DNA of 19,016 nucleotides from Bacillota bacterium (GTDB taxonomy: Bacteria; Bacillota; Clostridia; Tissierellales; Peptoniphilaceae). Shown here in pieces: positions 1 to 6,879 of the stretch (its first letter is position 1; each line of letters begins with the position of its first letter). The notes under the pieces were generated by a model that did no database searches, had not been told where the DNA came from, and saw nothing but the letters and a program-made list of their open reading frames with translations. Where the stretch lies: NCBI GenBank assembly GCA_023443025.1, contig JAEZWM010000021.1:1-19016 (forward strand), in the 5' to 3' direction. The position numbers were made by a program, and so were the translations under genes.

Positions 1-1
1 A

Positions 2-37
2 TTTAAAATAAAAAAAGCATGCTGTAAGGAGAGGTAG
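2..37 (+). CDS. possible C-terminal tail of an upstream gene (partial)
   Basis: One reading frame is open from the left edge to a TAG at 35-37 and would encode the tail FKIKKACCKER. The stop lies one base before the next ATG (39) and the purine-rich stretch at 26-34 would serve as that gene's ribosome binding site, which matches the packed spacing of the rest of the operon. Eleven codons are too few to be sure. The other two frames close within the first 10 bases, so the upstream gene could equally end outside or at the very edge of the window. Confidence 0.25.
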   Translation, partial: FKIKKACCKER

Positions 38-38
38 A

Positions 39-218
39 ATGAAAAATTTTAAAAGTATCAAATTATTAATCTTTAACGTTGTGGCATTGGCGATGGGTGT
101 AGCTGTATTGGTATTAAATATCCTATCAAAAATTGACACGGAAACTGCAATTCGACTGCTTTCAATTGCTGTTATATCTTTAGGAATTAATTTACTGGAG
201 AAAGATAAAAATGATTAA
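39..218 (+). CDS. small membrane protein, 59 aa, first gene before the ABC exporter
   Basis: A 59-codon gene starts at ATG 39 behind an AAGGAGAGG ribosome binding site (26-34) and ends at TAA 216-218, overlapping the ABC ATPase start (ATG 211) by 8 bases, so the two are probably translationally coupled. The product has a basic N-terminus (MKNFKSIK), a hydrophobic segment at about residues 9-29, a short polar loop (SKIDTETAIR), a second hydrophobic stretch at about 40-52, and a charged tail (EKDKND). This is a two-helix hairpin topology. It could be an accessory subunit of the exporter or a small immunity protein for the peptide made by this operon; both are inferences from position and topology. 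I do not recognise the family. Confidence 0.75.
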   Translation: MKNFKSIKLLIFNVVALAMGVAVLVLNILSKIDTETAIRLLSIAVISLGINLLEKDKND

Positions 219-1053
219 GGTTAAAGGTTTAGAAAAGAGATTTAAAGAAAATACCGCTTTAAACGGAATCAACTTACAAATTAATAAAAATGAGATTTTT
301 GGTTTATTGGGTCCCTCAGGAGCAGGAAAAACAACTCTTATTAAGATTTTGACAGGACAGATGAAGCCTTGCGATGGGCAAGCATTTGTATTCGATCATG
401 AATCAACTAGTCTTAATAAGAAAGAATACGCAAGAATAGGAATGGTACTGGATGAGCAAGGACTTTATGAAAGAATCACTGCCATTCAAAATCTTTATTT
501 ATATGCTGATATTCATGACATTCCTCATGTTAAAGCTGTAGAGGTAATCGACAAAATAGGACTATCTGAAGCAAAAAATACTCCTGTTAAGAAACTATCC
601 AAGGGCATGAAACAAAGACTTACGGTTGGACGAGCAATTTTACATGAGCCTGATTTACTATTCTTAGACGAACCGACAACAGGTTTAGATCCAAGAACTA
701 TGAAAGAGATTCATGAATTGATTTTTAGTTTAAGAAAAAACGGAACAACTATTTTTTTAACAACTCATAATATGGAAGAAGCGACAAAACTATGCGACAG
801 AGTAGCCCTTCTGGATAATGGAATAATCTGTGAATGTGGAAGTCCACAAGAATTATCCAAAAAGTACGATCAGAAAAAAGAGCTTTCTATTACAAAAATG
901 GATGGAGAAAAAATATCTATTTCAAATGAACCGGTAAATGCGGATTTAATAGCTTCTCTAATAAGACAAAGGGAGTTGCAAATAATTCATTCATCCGAGC
1001 CTAGTTTGGAGGAAGTTTTTATTAAACTAACAGGGAAGAAACTGGAGGAATAA
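211..1053 (+). CDS. ABC-2 type exporter, ATP-binding protein
   Basis: A cytoplasmic ATPase of 280 aa that should power the permease encoded next to it. Visible motifs are Walker A GPSGAGKT (residues 34-41), a Q-loop region around Q83, ABC signature LSKGMKQ (129-135), Walker B LLFLDE (149-154) and the H-loop histidine 186 in TTHNMEEA. The region after about residue 220 is a C-terminal extension of the kind seen in drug/bacteriocin-type (CcmA/YxlF-like) ATPases. The ATG at 211 follows GGAG (198-201) and overlaps the upstream small gene; the permease begins one base after the stop. It sits directly before a RiPP precursor gene and so is the likely exporter and/or immunity pump for that peptide. 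There is no C39 peptidase domain, so this protein does not cut a leader. Family assignment is secure; the substrate is inferred. Confidence 0.93.
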   Translation: MIKVKGLEKRFKENTALNGINLQINKNEIFGLLGPSGAGKTTLIKILTGQMKPCDGQAFVFDHESTSLNKKEYARIGMVLDEQGLYERITAIQNLYLYADIHDIPHVKAVEVIDKIGLSEAKNTPVKKLSKGMKQRLTVGRAILHEPDLLFLDEPTTGLDPRTMKEIHELIFSLRKNGTTIFLTTHNMEEATKLCDRVALLDNGIICECGSPQELSKKYDQKKELSITKMDGEKISISNEPVNADLIASLIRQRELQIIHSSEPSLEEVFIKLTGKKLEE

Positions 1054-1054
1054 A

Positions 1055-1759
1055 ATGAAGAAGACAATAGCAATTTTAAAGAAACAAATATTAGATACTT
1101 TGAAAAATACATCCGTACTTCTACAATTTTTCATGTTTCCTATTTTAGCTTTTATATTGACTAAAACAATCGGAGAAAATATAGGTGACCTACCAAATAA
1201 TTATTTTATCATAATGTTTTCTTCCATGTATGTCGGAATGAGTCCGGCTGTAGCAATGGAAAGCATAATTTCGGAAGAAAAAGAAAAAGGAACATTGAAG
1301 AATTTACTTATGAACAATGTGAAACCCGGTGAGTATTTAACTGGAGTTGGAGTCTATGTATTCATAATGTGCTTAATCGGTACATCCATTTTTGCTTATG
1401 CAGGAGGATATAATGGAAATGAAATATTATTATATTTTGTGATAATGATATTCGGCATACTTGCCTCTATGCTCCTAGGTGCTTCGATTGGTATAATTTC
1501 TAAAAACCAAATGAGTGGTCATTCAATAGTTATACCCATTACCATAATGTTTGCTTTTCTTCCGTTAATTTCTACCTATAATAAAAAGATAGCAAGCATT
1601 TCAAAGTTTATTTACAGTCAGAGGATTCAGGATATGCTATCGGATTTTAAGATTACTGAAGGTATGAGTGGAGACTTGATGATTGTTTCTTTAAATATTT
1701 TTATACTATTATTTACATTTGCTTATTTTTATAAAAATAAATTTATTTATAATGATTAA
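1055..1759 (+). CDS. ABC-2 type exporter, permease
   Basis: A 234-aa integral membrane protein with about six hydrophobic segments, roughly at residues 20-40, 50-67, 97-117, 124-147, 155-172 and 208-226. The motif IISEEKEKGTLKNLLMNNV (residues 69-87) after the second segment is the cytoplasmic E-x-G-T-L region typical of ABC-2 permeases that pair with separate ATPases. Start ATG 1055 has GGAGG at 1044-1048 and lies just after the ATPase stop. It should form the membrane channel with the 211-1053 ATPase, as a homodimer or together with the small 59-aa protein. The next gene, a RiPP precursor, starts 15 bases after the stop, so export or self-protection against that peptide is the likely job. 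Confidence 0.9.
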   Translation: MKKTIAILKKQILDTLKNTSVLLQFFMFPILAFILTKTIGENIGDLPNNYFIIMFSSMYVGMSPAVAMESIISEEKEKGTLKNLLMNNVKPGEYLTGVGVYVFIMCLIGTSIFAYAGGYNGNEILLYFVIMIFGILASMLLGASIGIISKNQMSGHSIVIPITIMFAFLPLISTYNKKIASISKFIYSQRIQDMLSDFKITEGMSGDLMIVSLNIFILLFTFAYFYKNKFIYND

Positions 1760-1774
1760 TGGAGGCTATTTATT

Positions 1775-2113
1775 ATGAATTCTGATGAAAAAAATTTGTT
1801 TAGTGGTACTGAAAATTCGGAAACAGAGCAAAGTAACTTGGAGCAAAGCAATTTAGCAATTCAAAAAGTTATTGAGAAAGCTATAACTGATGAAAGCTTC
1901 AAACAAAGACTTTTAGAAAATCCTGATGAGACTTTAGCAGATTATGATATTAGTGAAATTGGTAAGATTATGATTAAAACGCTAACTAAAGAAGATTTAG
2001 AAAGACTTACTCCAGAGAATATTGAAGAGTATTTCGCTGCAGATTCTGCTATTTATACTCCTGATTTTGACAAAGATTTACCTATAGAATACTCAGACGA
2101 AGAAGATATTTAG
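1775..2113 (+). CDS. putative RiPP precursor with Os1348/NHLP-like leader
   Basis: A 112-aa acidic protein with no cysteine and no tryptophan. Residues 29-88 resemble the leader of Os1348-family NHLP-clan precursors: an amphipathic start (IQKVIEKAITDESFKQRLL), then NPDETLADYDIS and alternating helices ending in LTPENIEEYF. The pattern of a short helix, D-x-x-F-x-x-x-LL-x-NP and L-x-x-Y-x-(L/I)-(S/T) is the hallmark I used. Before it is a 28-residue polar extension containing a tandem EQSNL repeat. After it is a candidate core, about residues 89-112, very rich in Asp/Glu with Tyr94, Phe98 and Tyr106. The ribosome binding site GGAGG (1761-1765, 9 bases before ATG) is stronger than those of the next two genes, as expected for a substrate needed in excess. 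Exporter genes lie upstream and two radical SAM genes downstream. The leader family is recalled from pattern, not searched; the core boundary is inferred. Confidence 0.72.
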   Translation: MNSDEKNLFSGTENSETEQSNLEQSNLAIQKVIEKAITDESFKQRLLENPDETLADYDISEIGKIMIKTLTKEDLERLTPENIEEYFAADSAIYTPDFDKDLPIEYSDEEDI

Positions 2114-2122
2114 GTTGAAGGT

Positions 2123-2758
2123 ATGAATAGTAAAATTAAAAAATTCTGTATAATAGACGACAGTGTAGAAGAAGCAATAAGAGGAGCTTCATTTTTAGCA
2201 AAAGTAAAAGGTATGGATCCGGAAGTTGAAGAGCATTTTAAAAATGCTATCCAAAAGGATCCAAATAATTTAGAAAAAATTTGTGCATATTGTTTTTATT
2301 TCTGGTTTCAAGTTGATGAACATCTGGATGTTAATGATACAAATACCTTATTTAAAGTTTCTATTCATGTAGTTGATACAATTGACGAACTGCTGTACGA
2401 ACATCCTGAATACTGGATTTTGCAGGTTTTAAAATATAGAATCAGATCATTCATGAACTTTGAAGATGAAGAACAAATTAAACAGATTGAATATCTTATA
2501 GACATACAAAACGATGGGAATTACCCGTCATATTTTTTAGTAATGGATATTCTATTGTCATTTTCGTATTTTAATATAGGGGACTATGATAAAGCTTATA
2601 TTACTTTAAAAAATATTCCTTCTAGATATAAAGGGAAAATTACGGTTTTAAAGGAGTTTTTTTATCAATACATTGAGGAGTACAAGAATATATTAATAAG
2701 AAGTCCTGAAGACCGAATTATTAAAATATTAGATGAAATTTCTAAAGGGTATTTTTAA
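2123..2758 (+). CDS. hypothetical TPR-like helical protein
   Basis: A 211-aa protein without signal peptide or membrane segment, predicted all-helical. Two stretches look like tetratricopeptide-type helix pairs: residues 34-62 (EVEEHFKNAIQKDPNNLEKI and following) and 142-170 (ILLSFSYFNIGDYDKAYITL and following). The canonical pattern small-Y...G-x-(Y/F)-x-x-A is visible in the second. It starts 9 bases after the precursor stop with only a weak Shine-Dalgarno (AGG at 2112-2114), so its translation probably depends on ribosomes leaving the precursor gene. Position right after the precursor suggests a scaffold or chaperone that binds the precursor or the modifying enzymes. This is inference; I do not recognise a named family. 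Confidence 0.75.
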   Translation: MNSKIKKFCIIDDSVEEAIRGASFLAKVKGMDPEVEEHFKNAIQKDPNNLEKICAYCFYFWFQVDEHLDVNDTNTLFKVSIHVVDTIDELLYEHPEYWILQVLKYRIRSFMNFEDEEQIKQIEYLIDIQNDGNYPSYFLVMDILLSFSYFNIGDYDKAYITLKNIPSRYKGKITVLKEFFYQYIEEYKNILIRSPEDRIIKILDEISKGYF

Positions 2759-2762
2759 TATT

Positions 2763-4016
2763 ATGAGAAATATATTACTTATAGCACTAGGGGAATTATC
2801 GACAGGTGAGCTTATTATAGCGAATGAATTCACAAGAAACATTAATGAGGAAAAATATAGATTAGATATACTTATACCTAGAAAGCGATTAGGATTGATA
2901 GAAACCTATAAAAAAGGAAAAAAGTATTTTCTTACCGATGAAAATTCTTGGAAAGAAAATAGAGAAATTGTCAAAAAGATATTTGAAAATAATAAATATG
3001 AATTGATTATATTTTTTGATGTTTACACTTTTGAATACGCACAAAAATGGACAGGGATAGACATCGACTTCATGATCAATCTTAATATACCACTAGCCTC
3101 TATAGATGAGTATAATTATTTGTCTAGTGATTTTAAAATAGACTACTATGGACTTATTGTGAAGAAACTCCCAAACCTAATAGATAGAATGGGTTTTATA
3201 CTAAGAAATTGTCCTCTATCTATGCCAAGTGATCAGAAGAGAAATCCAAAAGAGCATTTTTACCAAGTCTTACCTGAAAATGAAAATTGTATAAAAAATA
3301 TAATGACTACAAGAGAAAAACATGCAGTGAAAGATGAAAAGTTAGTTTTCTTTACTCTTTCTGATTGGGAGCTTAATGGAGCATATTCTTTTGTAAATCA
3401 CAGATTTCTTATGGATTCATTGTTACCGATTATCTATGGATACTTGAAAGATACGAATCTTAAGATTCATCTAATCCATGTCGGTGCAAACAAATGGAAC
3501 TTTTTAAAAGCTCAAAATGAAAACGTCAGATACACTTACTTTTCAGGCTTACCAATTGAAGAGTTCGAATCTCTTTTGGCTGCTTCAGATCTTTATATAA
3601 CTTATAATCTGGTTTCTATAACTTTAACTAAAGCCATAGAGTTTGGTGTTCCTTCTGTTGTTTTAAACAATGATAAAATCTTAGATTTTAATAAATTTAA
3701 GACAAAACTAAAAGAAAAACCGCTCTGGTATCAAAAGATAGCTAACCATATAGGCATTGTGTATCCTTTTACCGCTTCTATGTTTGGTTGGTATTATTTT
3801 CTTAAACCGGTTATGAAGAATAATATATACATGGATACTTTTTATAGACTGCAAACTTTTAAAACAGCTGAAGTTTCTAGGGTTTTACTTGATATACTCA
3901 ACTCGGGAAACTCAAGGAAAGAAAAAATACAGGAGTATAAAGAAAAAAAGGAAATGATACCGGAACCGGAAGAGGTATTGGATAATATATTTGAAGAAAT
4001 GGAGAAAAGATATTAA
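2763..4016 (+). CDS. GT-B-fold-like protein, paralogue of 5714-6874
   Basis: A 417-aa soluble protein. I place the start at ATG 2763 rather than the in-frame ATG at 2733 because the paralogue at 5714 begins at the equivalent residue (MRNILLIALGELSTGE against MRVLFLVTSFWAMGEF), 2733 has no ribosome binding site, and AAAGGG (2744-2749) lies upstream of 2763. The architecture suggests a GT-B glycosyltransferase: an N-terminal Rossmann-like strand followed by a G-E-x-x-I-A-x-E-F helix, and a C-terminal half with SDLYIT...LTKAIEFGVPSVVLNN (residues 275-303), which resembles the donor-binding region where transferases sense a nucleotide sugar. A shared GWYYFLKPV block (342-350) is also in the paralogue. 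The family may correspond to one of the uncharacterised Pfam DUFs (possibly DUF6365), but I cannot confirm this. With a sugar nucleotidyltransferase in the same operon, peptide glycosylation is plausible. No transferase activity can be proven from sequence. Confidence 0.72.
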   Translation: MRNILLIALGELSTGELIIANEFTRNINEEKYRLDILIPRKRLGLIETYKKGKKYFLTDENSWKENREIVKKIFENNKYELIIFFDVYTFEYAQKWTGIDIDFMINLNIPLASIDEYNYLSSDFKIDYYGLIVKKLPNLIDRMGFILRNCPLSMPSDQKRNPKEHFYQVLPENENCIKNIMTTREKHAVKDEKLVFFTLSDWELNGAYSFVNHRFLMDSLLPIIYGYLKDTNLKIHLIHVGANKWNFLKAQNENVRYTYFSGLPIEEFESLLAASDLYITYNLVSITLTKAIEFGVPSVVLNNDKILDFNKFKTKLKEKPLWYQKIANHIGIVYPFTASMFGWYYFLKPVMKNNIYMDTFYRLQTFKTAEVSRVLLDILNSGNSRKEKIQEYKEKKEMIPEPEEVLDNIFEEMEKRY

Positions 4017-4816
4017 TGGATGAGATTTCTCAATTGAAAGATAAAAGAAACTTTCTTATCAGTATGGAGAATATTTTCTTTAATCAAAATGGTGAAAATA
4101 AAAGGACATATTTACAAAGTAGATTTACCAGGGAAGTTATTGATAGGCCGCATGATAATATAGCTTTTTGTAGGTATAAACTGAATAGAACAAAGTTCTC
4201 ATCAAATCAAAAAGATATTGAATGGAGTTTCGCTAAAGACTTTACTTTTTATCATGTTTTATATTCATTAAAAGATGATGAGAGTAGAAAAAAATTGATT
4301 AAATTAGGCAAAGAAAGCCAGCCTATAGAGAGTATAAATGATTCTTTCAAAAATCTACCCAAACTACCAAGCGTATATCTTCTTATGATGCAGGTATACG
4401 ACATTATTGGCCTAGATTCATTTACATCATTTATAAATTCTCATCAGCTGGAAATTTTTGAACCTAAACTTATAAAAGACTTTTCTTTCAATGAAGTCGA
4501 CATGGATATTTCTAATGGCACTGGGAAAGCGTCGTTTGAACAAAATAAATTTTTTTTGGAATTTTTAGCAAAAACTAATGAATACTGTGTTTATGAGTAT
4601 AGATCAGAAGCTTCTTTGATTTCTTTTTCTTACGACAGAACAAAAGAAAACAAAAATGAATCTATATATCAAGGTCATATAGTTATAGATAATAATGATC
4701 AAGACATTATTAAGGGAACTATGTATGAAGTTGTAATTCCAAGAGATAGCAGAGAAATGGTCAAACAGCGGATTATACGTATGGAAAGATTGGAGGATAG
4801 AAATGAAAGGGATTAG
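4016..4816 (+). CDS. hypothetical protein, 266 aa
   Basis: The ATG overlaps the previous stop by one base (TAATG at 4014-4018), and the gene overlaps the next one by 14 bases, so it is firmly embedded in the operon. The product is soluble with no signal peptide or membrane helix. It has two apparent halves: a helical and charged N-terminal part (1 to about 150), and a C-terminal part (about 170-266) with alternating hydrophobic residues (FFLEFLAKT, CVYEYRSEASLISFSY, QGHIVIDNN, GTMYEVVIP) that suggests beta-strands. It has only two cysteines, at about residues 48 and 192, so an iron-sulfur role is unlikely. I do not recognise the family. Its place between a GT-like gene and a radical SAM gene suggests an accessory or precursor-recognition role, as stand-alone binding proteins have in other RiPP systems. 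Confidence 0.7.
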   Translation: MDEISQLKDKRNFLISMENIFFNQNGENKRTYLQSRFTREVIDRPHDNIAFCRYKLNRTKFSSNQKDIEWSFAKDFTFYHVLYSLKDDESRKKLIKLGKESQPIESINDSFKNLPKLPSVYLLMMQVYDIIGLDSFTSFINSHQLEIFEPKLIKDFSFNEVDMDISNGTGKASFEQNKFFLEFLAKTNEYCVYEYRSEASLISFSYDRTKENKNESIYQGHIVIDNNDQDIIKGTMYEVVIPRDSREMVKQRIIRMERLEDRNERD

Positions 4817-5717
4817 TATACATTTGACAGATCAATGCAATCAGTCATGTAAATTTTGTGTTGTAGATTCCTATCAAGAAAGAAAAGAATCTGTAAACCT
4901 CAAAATTATTAAAAGGTTTTTAGAAGAAAATCAAAATCGTGGATATGAAGTAGTAAATATTCATGGAGGTGAAGCTACATTAATTCCTGAATTCATTGAG
5001 ATTTTGGAGCTAATAAAAAAGTTAAATTATCCTGAGGTTTCCCTACAGACCAATGGAAAGAACTTATCAGACTATGAATTTACAAAGCAATTATATGATT
5101 TAAATGTGAAGACTTTTGTTATATCTTTTCATCATATTGACAAAGAAGAGGTAGCTGACTTAGCAGACGTTGATAAAACATGGCTTACTAATATAGTTCA
5201 AGGGATTAAAAACGCAAAAAAAGTTGGAGCTAAAGTACGTACAAACACCGTGATATATAAAAACAATTTAAATATACTAAATAATATATTTGAATATTTG
5301 ATAAAAGATTTAGAAGTAGATCACATTAACATATCTGCTATACATCCAGCGGGTAGAGCTTATAAGAATTTCGAAGACGTTGTTCCAAGTTACACAGATA
5401 TTTCAAAGCTTGTAAAAGAAAGTATAGACTATACAAGCTCATTAGGTGCGCATGTTACAATAGAAGGGTTTCCGCCATGTTTAATCTCCGGATACGAAAA
5501 TTATATTGTCGATTGGTATACTGTAGATTATAAATTACTATACCATAACTTTATTTTAAATTCTTATGCCGACTTTATGGCAGGAAGCACTAAAGTTGTA
5601 GGTGAAGTATGTAAGGGATGTGCTTACGAAAACAGTCGACTTTGTGGTGGAATATATAAAGAATACATTGAAAAAGTCGGATGGGATGAATTCACCCATA
5701 AAGTTACTGCACAATGA
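4803..5717 (+). CDS. radical SAM peptide-modifying enzyme with auxiliary-cluster cysteines
   Basis: A 304-aa radical SAM protein. The CxxxCxxC motif (C12, C16, C19 in CNQSCKFC) binds the SAM-cleaving [4Fe-4S] cluster and HGGEATL (54-60) is the GGE motif that contacts SAM. The C-terminal part has C226, C270, C273 and C281; the pattern CKGCAYENSRLCGGIYKEY resembles the end of SPASM/twitch domains, with enough cysteines for one auxiliary cluster. Such enzymes commonly catalyse radical crosslinking or other side-chain chemistry on peptides. At 304 aa it is short for a full SPASM enzyme, and no separate precursor-binding RRE domain is evident at the N-terminus, so another protein may present the substrate. 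The start has GGAGG at 4792-4796. The stop overlaps the next start (ATGA at 5714-5717). Fold is confident; substrate (the 1775-2113 peptide) is inferred from context; the reaction is unknown. Confidence 0.9.
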   Translation: MKGISIHLTDQCNQSCKFCVVDSYQERKESVNLKIIKRFLEENQNRGYEVVNIHGGEATLIPEFIEILELIKKLNYPEVSLQTNGKNLSDYEFTKQLYDLNVKTFVISFHHIDKEEVADLADVDKTWLTNIVQGIKNAKKVGAKVRTNTVIYKNNLNILNNIFEYLIKDLEVDHINISAIHPAGRAYKNFEDVVPSYTDISKLVKESIDYTSSLGAHVTIEGFPPCLISGYENYIVDWYTVDYKLLYHNFILNSYADFMAGSTKVVGEVCKGCAYENSRLCGGIYKEYIEKVGWDEFTHKVTAQ

Positions 5718-6874
5718 GAGTATTATTTTTAGTTACATCTTTTTGGGCTATGGGAGAGTTTACGATAGCTAAAGAATTTGCTTTAAGACTGAAAAATAGC
5801 GGACATGAAGTTGCTTTTTGCTTACCACCTTCATTGTATAAAAAATCGAGTTCTATTTTTCCTACTTTCACATTAATCCCAAATTCAAGAAAACTAAATC
5901 AGCTTATTTTCCATGAAATTTCATACAGCTTTAAACCGGCAATAGTAATATTATCTGATTTTCTTAACTATCATTTTTCACATAAACACTATGGAATAAC
6001 AAGAGAGGATTTAGATATACTTGGAGCTAAAGTAGCAACTTTTGATATATATAATTGGAAACAAAAAAGACTTAGGATGGATGCATATGGAATAGAAAGC
6101 AGTATACCAAAAGTTTTAAACATTGATTGGTACGGCGACCGGATACTGCCTTGCCCACTAGTAGACCCTAAGAAAGTGGGGAAGAACGAATTTGGATACT
6201 GTCTAATTAATAAAGAGATTAGCAGGTCAGATGTAGAAAAGACTAAAATATTAAAGAAATTTAATTTAGATAGTAATAAAAAAACTATATTAGTAACTAG
6301 AGCGTCTTGGCAATCGAAAATAATTAAAGAAGATAAAGTAAATAGATTTATCTCAATAGTAGAGAGGAATCTATCCATTATTATTTCATATCTAAAGGAA
6401 AAGTATCAAATTATTTGCATTGGAGAGAAAGAAAAAATTTATGGGCAGCATAATATATTTTATTTTGAAACTCTTCCTCCCGATGATTTTGACAGTATTG
6501 TCAGCATAACAGATTTATATATTAATAGGAATTTTATTTCTACCTCGATGGCTCGTATGGTTCTATCGGGAGTTAAATGTGTTAATTTCATTCATTCCGG
6601 TTTTACTAGTTTATCTGAAGACTTTTATGCGTATAAGTTTAGGATGTTTCCGGTTGGATGGTATGATTTTTTAGAACCACTAGTAGAAGACAATCCATAC
6701 TTTAATTTAGTAGAGTCTTTAAAGATTTTTGATATTAATGCTTCCATTAAAAAAATTGAAGAATTGTTATCTAACGAAGATGACAAACATTATACAAAGT
6801 TAAAACTATATAAAAGAGAACTGGCACTTTTGGATTCTCCGGATACTATTATAAAAAAGATTTATGAAAGGTAG
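5714..6874 (+). CDS. GT-B-fold-like protein, paralogue of 2763-4016
   Basis: A 386-aa soluble protein starting in an ATGA overlap with the radical SAM gene, with no clear ribosome binding site of its own, so translation is probably coupled. It aligns by eye with the protein at 2763-4016 in four blocks: the N-terminal strand and GEFTIAKEF; LPPDDFDSIVSITDLYINRN (residues 254-273) against LPIEEFESLLAASDLYITYN; GWYDFLEPLVEDNPYF (315-330) against GWYYFLKPVMKNNIYM; and a similar C-terminal helix. The two copies have diverged strongly, which suggests different substrates or a heterodimer rather than a recent duplication. The fold resembles GT-B glycosyltransferases, but the short, variable donor-site region leaves activity uncertain. 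It could add a second sugar to the peptide or be a non-catalytic partner. Confidence 0.72.
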   Translation: MRVLFLVTSFWAMGEFTIAKEFALRLKNSGHEVAFCLPPSLYKKSSSIFPTFTLIPNSRKLNQLIFHEISYSFKPAIVILSDFLNYHFSHKHYGITREDLDILGAKVATFDIYNWKQKRLRMDAYGIESSIPKVLNIDWYGDRILPCPLVDPKKVGKNEFGYCLINKEISRSDVEKTKILKKFNLDSNKKTILVTRASWQSKIIKEDKVNRFISIVERNLSIIISYLKEKYQIICIGEKEKIYGQHNIFYFETLPPDDFDSIVSITDLYINRNFISTSMARMVLSGVKCVNFIHSGFTSLSEDFYAYKFRMFPVGWYDFLEPLVEDNPYFNLVESLKIFDINASIKKIEELLSNEDDKHYTKLKLYKRELALLDSPDTIIKKIYER

Positions 6875-6879
6875 AACAA

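Noticed and set aside
1775..2113. Lanthipeptide, thiopeptide or lasso precursor
   Set aside because: The protein has no cysteine, and no LanB/LanM/LanC, YcaO or lasso-cyclase gene is present in the window; the LanFEG-like genes are resistance, not synthesis, genes.
2733..2762. Upstream in-frame start for the first GT-like gene
   Set aside because: No ribosome binding site, it would overlap the previous gene by 26 bases, and the paralogue aligns from the ATG at 2763.
5989..6378. 129-codon open frame on the - strand inside the second GT-like gene
   Set aside because: It lies wholly inside a well-supported gene with conserved paralogue blocks and proper coupling; it has no ribosome binding site or recognisable product.
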